Of a stretch of DNA of 64,000 nucleotides, positions 21,159 to 31,755 are shown one piece after another. This stretch comes from Molossus alvarezi (taxonomy: Eukaryota > Chordata > Mammalia > Chiroptera > Molossidae). The stretch is from NCBI GenBank assembly GCA_037176705.1, contig CM073895.1, forward strand, positions 310,001 to 374,000. Reading direction: 5' to 3'. The notes under the pieces were generated by a model. The model was given only the letters and a program-made list of their open reading frames with translations, did no database searches and was not told the origin of the DNA. Made by a program: the position numbers and the translations under genes. Within the stretch, counting starts at the first letter, position 1. The number at the start of each line of letters is the position of its first letter.

Positions 21159-24145
21159 AGAGAATGAGAATCCTAACCCCAAAAAACGGGGAAACAAAGT
21201 AAAGCGCGGAGTTTGCGGTCACTGAAGAAAGCTAGGCAGAGAATTTCCTTTCTCAGGGGAAACAAAAAATGGATGGGGCCACCGCAACTGGCCCTGAGAA
21301 CCCAGCCTCTCCCAAGAGCCCCAGAAAGAGCCTGGCTCTGCCCCCAACATCCCTCTGTGCCAGCTAGGTCTGGAGGGAACTGCTAAGTCACAAGGCCTCT
21401 GCCTTTACCACTGCAGGGCCCTGAACAGCCCACCCCACCCCCATCTCTCACCTGCTGCTGTCCTTTGGGGTTTTTCCAAATAGCAGCTTCTGGAGACAGC
21501 CAAAGAGGTCTCTGATACAAAAGGTGACCAGAGCGTTGAACACTGCAACAAGGGGACCACAGATGACACTCACAGGACAGCAGATAGAACAGAGCCCATA
21601 TCCCAGGTTCCCTGGCCCCAGCTCACCGGAACTGTCTGTGACCTGGAATTTGCTGGCCTCAGCACCCTCCTGGTCTCCTTGGGTGATGGTCACAGCTGCT
21701 CGGAACGCCTGCACGACTTCGTGGAACAGCCTTGGAGTGAGGTGCTGCTGAAGGGGCGACAGAACCCAGAACACTGAGGGGGCCGTCGGCTGTGCTGGGC
21801 TGAGGGAGAGGCAGCCGGGGTCCCAGACCCCGCCCTGGGAGACAAAGGCACCTCTTGCCCTCATTCTCAGACACAAGGCAGAAATGGAACAGTGTCACTG
21901 AGCCACACGCCAAAAATAAAAAGACAGAGTCCAGAATCCTCCTGGGTGGGCAAGGAGCCCAGCTCAGGGACCACAGGGGAGGGGCTGAGGGTCCCGAATC
22001 TGGACGACTGCCAGCAGTGCGTAGCTTCTGGAGCTCTCCCCTCTGTCTCCTCCTTTCCCTACAGAAACCGTGGCAACACCCTCGGAAGAGGATGCCTGGC
22101 TCGACCAACCAGCGACCTTATCCTGCCCACAAGAAAATTCAGAGAACGAGGAACTGGAGAGAGAAACTGAGAGCGAAGGAGCAGGCAGAGCCCCTAGGAC
22201 CTCTGACTGAAGGAGAGGACGCAGTCCCGGAGTCTCTTAGCGTGAGGGAGAACTGTCCCAGGTTCCCATGCAGGGCACTGCTCACAGAAGCGGCCTCCCA
22301 TCTGCGTAGCCCAGGTAGCTGGAAGGAGCAGGGCAGACTCCTAAAGGGGCAGGGTGGGCAGCAGCTCCTCCATGCTACTTCTCACCTGTGCTGCCTGCTT
22401 CCATCTCTCAACCATGGCGAGGGTCACAGGGGTGCAACCCCTCTTCTTCCCCTTCAGTCCTCTAGAGGCCCCATCCTTGTCCTCCTCGCCTTCCTCCTCA
22501 CTTGCTTCCTGCACCAGACACAGAGGGCCAGGCTAGAGCAGGACAGGGTGGCCCGAGTGTGGCCCTGTCCCTGCCCGGCTCTGTCCAGGCCTCACTTCCA
22601 GCACGTCTGGCAGGGAGTGGAGCTGCTCCTCTTCATCCTCAGAGCTATCCGAATCGCTGAAGTTCAGCAGGCTCTGGTCGTTCTCCTGCAGGAACTTGTA
22701 GAACTCAGGGTCTTTGTCCTTCAGCCGAGAAAGCTGGTCCTTGTGTTCAGATGCACGACCTCTACGTCGGCTGGGAAGGTGGGGGTCAGTCATCAAGTCA
22801 GATGGACAAGCAGAGCCGCAGGGGGGGTGGGGGGGGCATAAGGCTTCCTGTCCTCCACACTGACAGCTTGGTGGCCTTCTCTGGGAAGACTGGGGCTTAA
22901 CCTGCTCGCCCCACAACAGCTACCCACAACTAAGGCAGGGTTTCCAGTGGGTAAGTTTTCAGCAGATGCCCAGACTTACATATCCCACAGCCTCACCGTA
23001 CCTGTTTCAGCACATGCACCCCAAATCCAACATGCACAACACTGAACTTGGGGTTCCTCCAAACCTGCTCTGCCAACACCCTCCTCTACCTCACTGGTTA
23101 GTAGCGCTACTTTCTCAGATGCTCAAGTACTAAGCAAACCTGCCTCTCTCCTAATCCAACGCGTCACCTGTTAGGAGATCTCACCAGCTATCTTCAAAAC
23201 CCCTCCTGCCTCCTCTCAAAACCAGGACCATCTCTCAGTTACCAGAATGGTCCCTCCCGGTCCCCGTTCCTGCGCCTACAGCCTACTCTTAACACGCACC
23301 CCAAGTGACCCTCGCTGTTGTCACGTGCCATTTCTCCACACACTGCACACAACCCTGAGATGGCTCCCCACGTTCCTGGGACACCTTACCAACGGCCCAC
23401 ATCACCTCCCCAGGCCCAGCCCCTGCTACTGCAGCCCGCCCTGCACCCCGAAGGACCGGCATCTCCCCTGCCGCCCACACAGCTCGCGGCCTCGGGTCTC
23501 CGCTCAGTGACACCCCTTCCAACGACCTTCCCCACGCAGCACAGCACGTGTCGCGGCTCCGCTCCCGGCTCCTCCGGCCCGCGCACTGCCTCCCACGGCG
23601 CCCGCACTTCCTGGCGCGCCCAGGACCGGGGCCTCCTGCACCCACGTGCGCCTCCCGAAGCCGGCTCGGCCCCTCAGCAACGACCAGAGACCGAACAAGC
23701 TCGGGGGTCCGGGCTCGACGGTCCCTGGGCCGCGGTCCCGAGGCCCCGGAGGGGTCCGCCTCCCGGCGGAGAGCGGCCGGGCCGGAGACGGGGACGGGGT
23801 TGGCTCCCACGCCGCGGACACGCTGCGCTCACCTGGCCGAGGGGCTGCCGTCGGGCCCTTCCGGGATCCGGGAGGCTCCGCGCGCCGCCCGCGCCTCGGC
23901 TCCCGCGGCTCCTTCGGGCTCCGACTCCGACTCGGAATCAAAGCCCGAGGCCAGGAACTCGTCCACCGTCAGCTCCGCCAGGCGCCTGCGGGTCCCGACA
24001 GGGGAGTCAGGACGGCCCGCCAGCCCGGGGGCCCCGCTGCCCGGGAGCCCGGGGGCGCGAGGGGAGCCCTCGGACACAGGCCCGCGGGGAGGCCTGAGCC
24101 GCCCCCAGACCCCACTCACCGCTTACGGCTCCGCGCCGCCGCCAT
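13008..24145 (-). CDS. NOC2L: NOC2L, NOC2-like nucleolar protein (NIR)
   Basis: Nucleolar Noc2-family protein needed for 60S ribosome assembly. In mammals it also inhibits histone acetyltransferases at p53 and p63 targets (family knowledge). Nineteen coding exons in transcript order: 24145-24120, 23985-23833, 22770-22596, 22508-22386, 21744-21627, 21542-21452, 19777-19699, 19580-19470, 19271-19158, 18631-18443, 18253-18114, 17331-17220, 16004-15891, 15565-15464, 14648-14505, 14420-14307, 13932-13803, 13463-13350, 13117-13008. They sum to 2259 nt (752 aa; human 749). The start is MAAARSRKR; exon 2 has [20 protein letters not shown]; the Noc2 domain runs from about residue 330 to 620; an acidic D/E/S-rich tail precedes the end LQLSEED. 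Introns 10 (GTTGGT) and 15 (GTCCGT) have weak donors, and for intron 15 a one-codon-shorter choice is also in frame. No minus-strand AATAAA is visible within 400 bases after the stop. Confidence 0.95.
20298..20535 (+). mobile_element. VES-type SINE (second subfamily)
   Basis: The tRNA-like head (gtggcccagtggttgagcg, then ggtcgccagttcgattccc) is followed by the gggagcatgcaggag body and a tctctaaaaccaat-type tail with an AAAC-rich end. Near-identical flanks (aaaacctgttgg at 20286-20297, aaaacctgctgg at 20536-20547) are the target duplication with one change. It lies in a NOC2L intron, antisense to the gene. Confidence 0.9.
21095..21164. repeat. (GA)n/(GAAA)n microsatellite
   Basis: A purine-only tract of GA dinucleotides with interspersed GAAAGA units in a NOC2L intron. 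Likely polymorphic. Confidence 0.9.
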
Positions 24146-24470
24146 GACCGCCCGCTGCAGCGCGAGCCCACTTCCGGCCCCAGAATGCCGCGCGCCAGCC
24201 GCGCTTCCGCCGGCCGGCCCCGCCCCGCCCCGCCCCGCCCCGCCCCGCCGCGCCGGCTCTGCGGTTCTCCGGCCGCGGTGCCGGCGGCGTGCGAGCGGGA
24301 GGGTGCGTTCACCGCCTCCGCGCTGCGGGCGCGCCCGGGCTCCTGGCCAGGCCACGGGCGGGGTCACGGCTCCCGCTCGCGTCCGCTCGTCGCCTGTGTG
24401 CTCCGCACCTGGGGGTCCGGGCCCGGGGCCCACAGCCTCGCTGGGCTCCGCAACCACGTGCCAGTGAGGG
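24146..24470 (-). promoter_or_regulatory. NOC2L CpG-island promoter
   Basis: CpG-dense sequence immediately upstream of the NOC2L ATG, with no TATA box. An ETS/GABP-type core (acttccgg on plus, ccggaagt on minus) lies at 24170-24177, 25 bases from the ATG, with a related gcttccgcc near 24203. A CCCCG tandem tract (24217-24250) forms a G-rich run on the NOC2L sense strand. This is the typical layout of a housekeeping promoter; the start site is not determined. Confidence 0.6.
24217..24250. repeat. (CCCCG)n tandem tract
   Basis: About six tandem CCCCG units. The complementary strand has repeated GGGG runs and could form a G-quadruplex just upstream of NOC2L. Confidence 0.8.
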
Positions 24471-25467
24471 TGTCAGTGCGTCCCCAGCGCACAGAGCGCA
24501 TCCACACGGGCTCCCGCAGACCGCTCACAAATCAGTGATGAAAAGCCAACACGCTGGGGGGGCGGGGGGGACAAAGGAAAAGAGAAACGGTGCTGCTGCG
24601 TACATGGCAGTTCGCCGCAAGACAGACGGCAGCTGTTGGCCAGGCCGGCCTCGCCCTGCTCAGGGGAGGACCAGAGCCACGCGGGCATCTCCGTTTCACT
24701 GGACAGCTCCCCGGTCCCTGGGGTGGGGAAGGGGTGAGGGGAGGCGCTGGTATTGAAGCCGGTGTGGCCAAAGCTACCCGAGAGCACTATGCCTGATGGC
24801 CCAGCGCCCGGCCTCTGCTGGGAATTCACCGGTGCACACAGCTGCCTAAGCTCACCGCACCGGGCTCGGCCACTCCCCCGGGCTGTCCGTGTGCAGGTGC
24901 AAAGGCCCGAGGCTGGAAGGTCGCCTGGGGAAGAAAGGCCTGGGCCCTCCTTCCCGCCCCCACCGCCTCGGGGTGAGGGTATGCGGGGTGGAGGGCCAGA
25001 CCCCACCACAGCGGACCCCACAGCCCCTGGGGCGCGGGCGAGGCTCTGGTCAGACCCCTCGGGCCAGCGCCCCGCTCCACCCACCCTCATCCCGCAGCCA
25101 GCGCTCAGCTCCAGGGCTGGTACTTGCAGGGGTGGGGTAGGGTGGGGGGCTTCTTGAATGAGTTGGGGAGGGGGCGGCAGGTCTGGGAAACGTCTTGGAG
25201 ATAAGGGCAGGCGGGGCCCGCGGGCTTCCTGGAGGAGGAGGAGGGCGTGGCGCCGGGACATTGAGAGGAGTCGCGTCCTACGTTGCGTGCCCGAGCCACG
25301 GGGGACTGCGGGAGGCGGGGCGGGCGGCGCCGAGAAACAACGGCTGCAGCAAGCGGCGGGAGCCAGGGACGCCGAGCGGTCCGCCGCCGCCGAGCAGCCC
25401 TCCAGCGGCCCGTGCGCCCGTTAGTCGGGGCGTCCTCCGCGAGTCGGCAGGTCCGGTGGCCGAGCCC
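24471..25467. promoter_or_regulatory. NOC2L-KLHL17 divergent intergenic region and KLHL17 CpG island
   Basis: About 1.3 kb separates the two divergent start codons. CpG density dips around 24530-24850 and rises again from about 25150 to 25950. This suggests two adjacent promoters rather than one shared start cluster. No coding exon was found in this stretch. The part next to 25468 should contain the KLHL17 5' UTR. Confidence 0.5.
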
Positions 25468-25538
25468 ATGCAGCCGCGCAGCGAGCGCCCGGCCGGCAGG
25501 ACGCAAAGTCCGGAGCACGGCAGCCCGGGGCCGGGCCC

Positions 25539-25570
<32 letters not shown>

Positions 25571-28500
25571 AGCCGGCGTGAGTGTGCCGAGGGCTGGGGG
25601 CCGCGAGCCGGCCGGGGGCTGAGTGGGTCCGGAAAGGAGGGCGGGAGGGAGGGGCGCGCGCCGACCCCGGCCGGCTGCCCGGAGGGGGCGGCCTCGGCGC
25701 CCTGCCGGCTCGGGCCGCCGGGGATGGGTCCAGCCTGCACCCCTCGGTTTATCCGTGCACACAGCGGGCGCGGGACAGGGCGGCCAGCGGTGGCTGCTGC
25801 CGGAGGCGGCGTCCCTCCCGCCGCCTTTGAATCCTAGCTGCGCCGCTCACAGACTTGGGCGCCTTGTCTGCGGAATGGGGGCGGGGGGCCGGCGGGGCGG
25901 GCGGAGCCGCTCCGGAGAGTCAAGTGAGGTCACCCTGCTGGTGGACTTGGGGTCCGCTTCAGAGCTTCCTGACGCCACTGACCAGTTTCACTCTGTGCAC
26001 TTCCTGTGCGCCAGCTGGGGCTGTGGACGCTGCACTCCGATGGGGGCCCTGCCAGGGTGGCCAGCGATGGACCGAGGAAAGCCTGGTTCTGACGGGGCAC
26101 CTGGGCAGCATGGAGTATGGTGCCTGAGGGGGGGTGGGCAGAGGAAGCTGTACAGGTTCAGCACTCCGACCTCCTGGGAGAAGGTGGGAGGCTCCTGGAA
26201 GTGAGTGGGTTGAGCCTAGGCCACAGGGGAGGTCCTCTCTGGGTGCCAGGTATGGACCCTGGGGGGAGGAGTGGCCTCCTGGGTGCCCTGGCACCCTGAC
26301 CTGGCACTGTCCGTCTGCAGCCCCGAGGCTGAACGTGCACGGACACGGCAGGCCCGGCCCACAGCCCCCATGGAGGGTGCCATGCAGCTGCTGACCCGTG
26401 AGGGCCATACCGTGTCCCACAACTCCAAGCGGCACTACCACGATGCCTTCGTGGCCATGAGCCGCATGCGGCAGCGTGGCCTCCTGTGTGACATCGTTTT
26501 GCACGTGGCCGCCAAGGAGATCCGAGCACACAAGGTGGTGCTGGCCTCCTGCAGCCCCTACTTCCACGCCATGTTCACAAGCAAGTACCACCCCACCCAG
26601 TGGGCCCTGGGGGTCTCCACGGGTCTCCCCAGGTGGGACTGGCCTGACCCACTGTCCCCACAGATGAGATGAGCGAGAGCCGCCAGACCCATGTGACGTT
26701 GCATGACATCGACCCTCAGGCCTTGGACCAGCTGGTGCAGTTTGCGTACACGGCTGAGATCGTGGTGGGCGAAGGCAACGTGCAGGTGAGGCTGCTTCAG
26801 CGCCCCTCCCGCGCCCACCTGTCTCCTGCCTCGGCGCTCCTCTCACCGGTCTCTCTGTGCCTGCTCCCCCGGCCCTCTCCCATCTCACCCACAGACTCTG
26901 CTCCCAGCTGCCAGCCTTCTGCAGCTGAATGGTGTCCGTGATGCCTGCTGCAAGTTCCTGCTGAGTCAGCTTGACCCTTCCAACTGCCTGGGCATCCGGG
27001 GCTTCGCCGACACACACTCGTGCAGCGACTTGCTCAAAGCGGCGCACAGGTATGTGCTGCAGCACTTCGTGGACGTGGCCAAGACGGAGGAGTTCATGCT
27101 GTTGCCGCTGAAGCAGGTAACGTGCCAGCCAGGGCGCTGCCTGGACCGTGACCCAGTCCCTGGACCCCTTGACCCCCATCATTTCAGCTCTCAAGACCTG
27201 GGCATCTGTCCCCCCAGCCCTTATTTGGAGCCTCTGACCCATGTTCCAGCCCCACCACCTGTCCCCTGCCCCCTCCTTGCCCCCATTCCTGACCCCACCC
27301 AAACCTTTTCTTAACTTCCTGAGCACATCTCTGCCTATAACCCCAGTCCCCGGTTCCAGTCCCCAGGATTGCTCTGGGCCTGGGCCCCCAGGAACCAAAT
27401 CTTCGGCTCCTGACCCTGCTTGGCCCCTTCTCATAGGAACACTGGGCCCCCGTTGGACTCTCCCTCTCAGGCACCTTCAGGGCTCCGTGGGCTCCCAAGA
27501 CCCTCCCCAGATTTCAGGTCTGAGGGTCCCTACCCCCAGGTGCTGGAACTGGTCTCTAGTGACAGCCTGAACGTGCCTTCAGAGGAAGACGTCTACCGTG
27601 CCGTCCTGAGCTGGGTCAAGCATGACGTGGATGCTCGGAGGCAGCACGTCCCACGGGTGAGGCAGCCCCTTGGGCCCCCGTGTCCGTGAGGGGGTGCGAT
27701 GTCTGAGGGAATATGCACCCGGGCTCCTCCGTGCCCTGAGTATCGCAGGGGTGATGCAGGCATGTCTTAAGAAACATCCAGCACACAGGTGGACAGGGGT
27801 CTGGGGGTGGGTCTCACTGCGGGGATGAAGTGTCTGTGGGTTCCACCTGCTGCCTGATCACGGCATCCCTGCACCCCAGCTGATGAAGTGTGTGCGTCTG
27901 CCCCTGCTGAGCCGGGACTTCCTGCTGGGCCACGTGGACGCCGAGAGCCTGGTGAGGCACCATCCTGACTGCAAGGACCTGCTCATCGAGGCCCTCAAGT
28001 TCCACCTGCTGCCAGAGCAGAGAGGCGTCCTGGGCACGAGCCGCACACGGCCCCGACGCTGTGAGGGCGCCGGCCCTGTGCTCTTCGCTGTGGGTATGCC
28101 CACACCTTCTGGGCCCCCACGTCCCTTCCCTCTCTCTCCACATCTCTGTCTTGCGTCTTCCACCCGTAAGCCCAGTCCTCTCCATCTGTGCTGGTCACAC
28201 CCTGCACCCACCCCATGCCTGCTCTTCTGCCTGCCTGTGGGGCACCTGTGTGGTGTGACCCACTCACAGATCCCCATCCCCACCCTTGGAGCCCCCATCC
28301 TCTCCACCTTGAGCTGGGCCAGAGCCCCCAGCCCGTTGCCTCCCTGGGCCCCTGGTCCTGCCCCATCACCTCCCCCTCCCTAGGTGGCGGGAGCCTGTTT
28401 GCGATCCATGGGGACTGTGAAGCCTATGACACGCGCACTGACCGCTGGCATGTGGTGGCCTCCATGTCCACACGCCGAGCCCGCGTGGGCGTGGCAGCAG

Positions 28501-30304
28501 TGGGGAACCGGTTGTATGCAGTGGGCGGGTAAGTCTGGAGGCTGCTCTCGGGTGGGGCTCAGTGCGTGCCCACTGGGCAGCCTGGCCGACAGAGGACCCC
28601 TCTCCTAGTTATGATGGGACTTCAGATCTGGCCACCGTAGAATCGTACGACCCTGTGACCAACACCTGGCAGCCCGAGGTGTCCATGGGCACGAGGCGCA
28701 GCTGCCTGGGGGTGGCTGCCCTGCACGGACTCCTGTACGCGGCCGGGGGCTATGACGGGGCTTCCTGCCTCAACAGGTAGGGGTGAGGTCAGGGCAGTGT
28801 GGCCTTTGGAGACTGGGTTGGCAGCTGGTATGGCTGCATCAGGACTGCAGAGGTCATACCTTGAGGGGAACAAAGAGGGATCCTGCCTCACTCAAGTCCC
28901 TTAGGCCTCTTCATCTGTGCCAGCCCACCTGCCCCTTCTGTTCCTCTCTGGGCTCCTTCCCACCGGTCCAGGGGCTGGGGCCAGGTGGACACCTGCACAG
29001 GGTCACCAGGCAGCCAGAGGCCTGTGCGCACCCCGCAGGCCTACTTCCTGCTCCAGTGGGGCTCTGGGGGAGGGCAGGTCCCGGTCAGCCGCTGCTCAAG
29101 GTCACTGGTGGTCCTGTTGTCCACAGTGCCGAGCGCTATGACCCCCTGACAGGAACGTGGACGTCCATCGCTGCCATGAGCACCCGCAGGCGATACGTTC
29201 GTGTTGCTATGCTTGGTGGGTAACAGCTTGCTTGCTGTAGTGCCCACCCTGCAGACCCCACGCACAGCAGGCACACCACGGGCATGTTGACTCCCTGCAG
29301 ATGGCAACCTGTACGCGGTGGGCGGTTATGACAGCTCATCACACCTGGCCACTGTGGAGAAGTATGAGCCCCAGGTGCGAAACACCCCAATCACAGGTGT
29401 TCCCCTTCCCAAGGGCTGCCTGAGGTCATCACTCTGGCCACCCACATTCCCTGGAGTGGCAGGCCTTTAGATCCATCTCCCCCTCCCCCCACATCCTACA
29501 GACACCCACCCCGGAGTGGGGGGTCTCCGCTGTGGAGGTGGAGGGAGGCTGGTGGTGGGTCTGCCCCCAGCGGGTCCCCTCGACCACAGGTGAACACGTG
29601 GACGCCAGTGGCCTCCATGCTGAGCCGGCGCAGCTCGGCTGGCGTGGCAGTGCTGGAGGGGGCTCTCTACGTGGCTGGCGGCAATGATGGCACCAGCTGC
29701 CTCAACTCTGTGGAGAGATACAGCCCCAAGGCCGGTGCCTGGGAGAGTGTGGCGCCCATGAACATCAGAAGGTGTGCTGTGCTCCAGTCCCCGGGCTGGC
29801 AGTGCCCCTTGTCACCGCCACAGCATGTTCCCCTCAGAGACTGACTGATGGGTTTCACCCTGGGTGGCATGCCAGTGCCCCTCCTGCCTCCAGGCTCCCC
29901 TCGGGGACTCTTTCCCACCCCCTCCGCTCCCGGAGGCCCCACCCCCTATGTTCCTCCCAAGGCCTCTGGCCCCGCCCACAGAGGCTTCTCCCAAGGCCTG
30001 GGGCCCGCCCCCGCAGGATTCTCCCTGGCCTGTGGCCCCTCCGTACTTTCTCACACCTGCCTGTCCTGCCCCCAGGAGCACCCACGACCTGGTGGCCATG
30101 GACGGATGGCTGTATGCCGTGGGGGGCAACGATGGCAGCTCCAGCCTCAACTCCATCGAGAAGTACAACCCGAGGACCAACAAGTGGGTGGCTGCGTCCT
30201 GCATGTTCACGCGGCGCAGCAGTGTGGGCGTGGCGGTGCTGGAGCTGCTCAACTTCCCGCCGCCGTCCTCGCCCACACTGTCCGTGTCGTCCACCAGCCT
30301 CTGA
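25468..30304 (+). CDS. KLHL17: KLHL17 (actinfilin), BTB-BACK-Kelch protein
   Basis: Neuronal actin-binding substrate adaptor for CUL3 ubiquitin ligase; kainate receptor subunit GRIK2 is a reported substrate (family knowledge). Exons: 25468-25577, 26321-26580, 26664-26785, 26895-27116, 27540-27656, 27880-28093, 28384-28528, 28609-28776, 29127-29215, 29301-29374, 29590-29771, 30076-30304. These total 1932 nt, about 643 aa (human 642). The start [19 protein letters not shown] matches the human protein and is followed by a proline run encoded by (CCG)n. BTB (about residues 75-180) includes [24 protein letters not shown] (about 185-300) follows. Six Kelch repeats (about 348-640) show [19 protein letters not shown] blades with GG doublets. 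The C-terminus is TLSVSSTSL. Intron 2 has a GC donor (gcaagt at 26581) with a normal AG acceptor; using it gives the conserved FTNEMSESRQ junction. Confidence 0.95.
25545..25574. repeat. (CCG)n coding repeat
   Basis: A trinucleotide run in KLHL17 exon 1 that encodes a tract of about eight prolines, slightly longer than the six I recall in the human protein. It probably accounts for part of the one-residue length difference. Confidence 0.8.
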
Positions 30305-30908
30305 CCCGCGGCGGGACTGCACAGAGGCTCGGCCGCAGCCGCCCACATGCCTTAAGTCCCACCAGGGGCCCCAGCGCCTCCCTCCCCTCGACCGTGCTTC
30401 GGAGTTGGGCTCCGCGGCGCCCACCAGGGACGTCCTGCACCGTCTGTCCACGTTCTGTCCATTCCTCAGTGTTCGTTTACGTGTGTGCCGTTGATTTACT
30501 CGTCCGTTTATTTATTCAGTATTTATTGATGATGAGCAGTGCTGCAGCTACCAGTCTACATTTGCTCTGAAAGTGTCCTGTGTCCTTGGGACCCAGCTGC
30601 CATCCCCGGGGTCCTCCCGCCCTGCTGGGGCACCAGGCGGTGATGGGGGTGGACACTCATGGGAGTGTGGGTCAGGGAAACTCAGACTCTGCACACCCGG
30701 AGGGACCAAGGTGTAGGTGCAGAGCAGCGGGCCACGGTGGGCGGGGCCGGCCTTCTGAGCAGGTGCAGACCCCCGGCCTTCACTTTGCACATGGCCCTCG
30801 CCTCACGAGGCAAGGCACACTCCCAGGGAGGGCGTGAAGGGGCTTTCTGGACCCTGCACTGAGCTGGGCACACACGTGCGCACCCCTCACAGCAATAGGA
30901 GCCCGAAC

Positions 30909-30914
30909 AATAAA
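30909..30914 (+). terminator. KLHL17 polyadenylation signal
   Basis: An AATAAA hexamer 605 bases after the KLHL17 stop. The intervening sequence has no other gene and fits a 3' UTR of about 0.6 kb. Confidence 0.7.
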
Positions 30915-31755
30915 CATGTCCTTGGGCTCTGCACCTGAGTCCCAACGTGCATCTCTGCCTTTCCGGGCCGGTCTGGGGGTGAGTATGCAGCTGGGCCGAG
31001 GTACAGCGTTGGCATCTGGGGCCTTTGAGGCAGCACCATCAGGTCCTGCGGGGACAGTCCTGGGACATCCTGTCAGCCTGGTCCTGAGAGACCCCATGGC
31101 CCGTCCCCAGGCTCACCATGCTGTCCCGCACCCTCCTGGGAGGGTTGTGGCCTCCTTCCTGGATTCTGGTTAAGCCTGTGGGACCCTGACCTTGGCCCAG
31201 AGCGAGGGATGGGCACAGGCGAGAGGAGGATGGGGGTGGGGGGCGGTCCTGGCTTCCCCTTCCCCCTCAAACTTCTGCTTTGAGAAGGAACACACCCACT
31301 CACAGTCACTGGTGACTCAGGTTGGCGTTGAGGTGGAAACAGGATGTGGGCTCACGGGGAGCCTCAGAGGGGGTCCCTGGACTCCCCGAACTCTAGTCCC
31401 TCACACCCCAGCCCAAGTTCAGGCAGGCTACGCATTCAGGGGCCAGGCCTTCGAGGCCCCTCCTGTACAGACTGGAGGTTGAGATGGGGGCTCTTAGCTG
31501 GGCCAGGGGAGCCTCCCCCAACACCCCACTCCCACCCCGCCGGCCTGCTGGTGCGGAGGACCCCAGGCAGGAATTGGAATGAAGGGCTCGGCCCAAGTAG
31601 GGGCTGGGCCCTCCCAGGGAGGCTCCACCCTCGCACCTCGCTTGGGCACAACGTAGCACAGCCCCGCCCCTGGGAGGTGGGGGCAGGAGGGTTGGAACCT
31701 GGGGACCCAGAGCCGTCCACCTGCTCGCTGGGGCCAGCCGCCGTCGCCGCTGCCC
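30915..31755. other. KLHL17-PLEKHN1 intergenic / PLEKHN1 upstream region
   Basis: No repeat or exon recognised. It must contain the PLEKHN1 promoter and 5' UTR. CpG density rises only near 31600-32300, and there is no clear TATA box. Confidence 0.4.

Noticed and set aside
25959..27434. Minus-strand open frame of nearly 500 codons across KLHL17 exons 2-4
   Set aside because: Antisense to conserved KLHL17 exons in GC-rich DNA, where stops are rare; it crosses exon/intron boundaries without matching any known protein.
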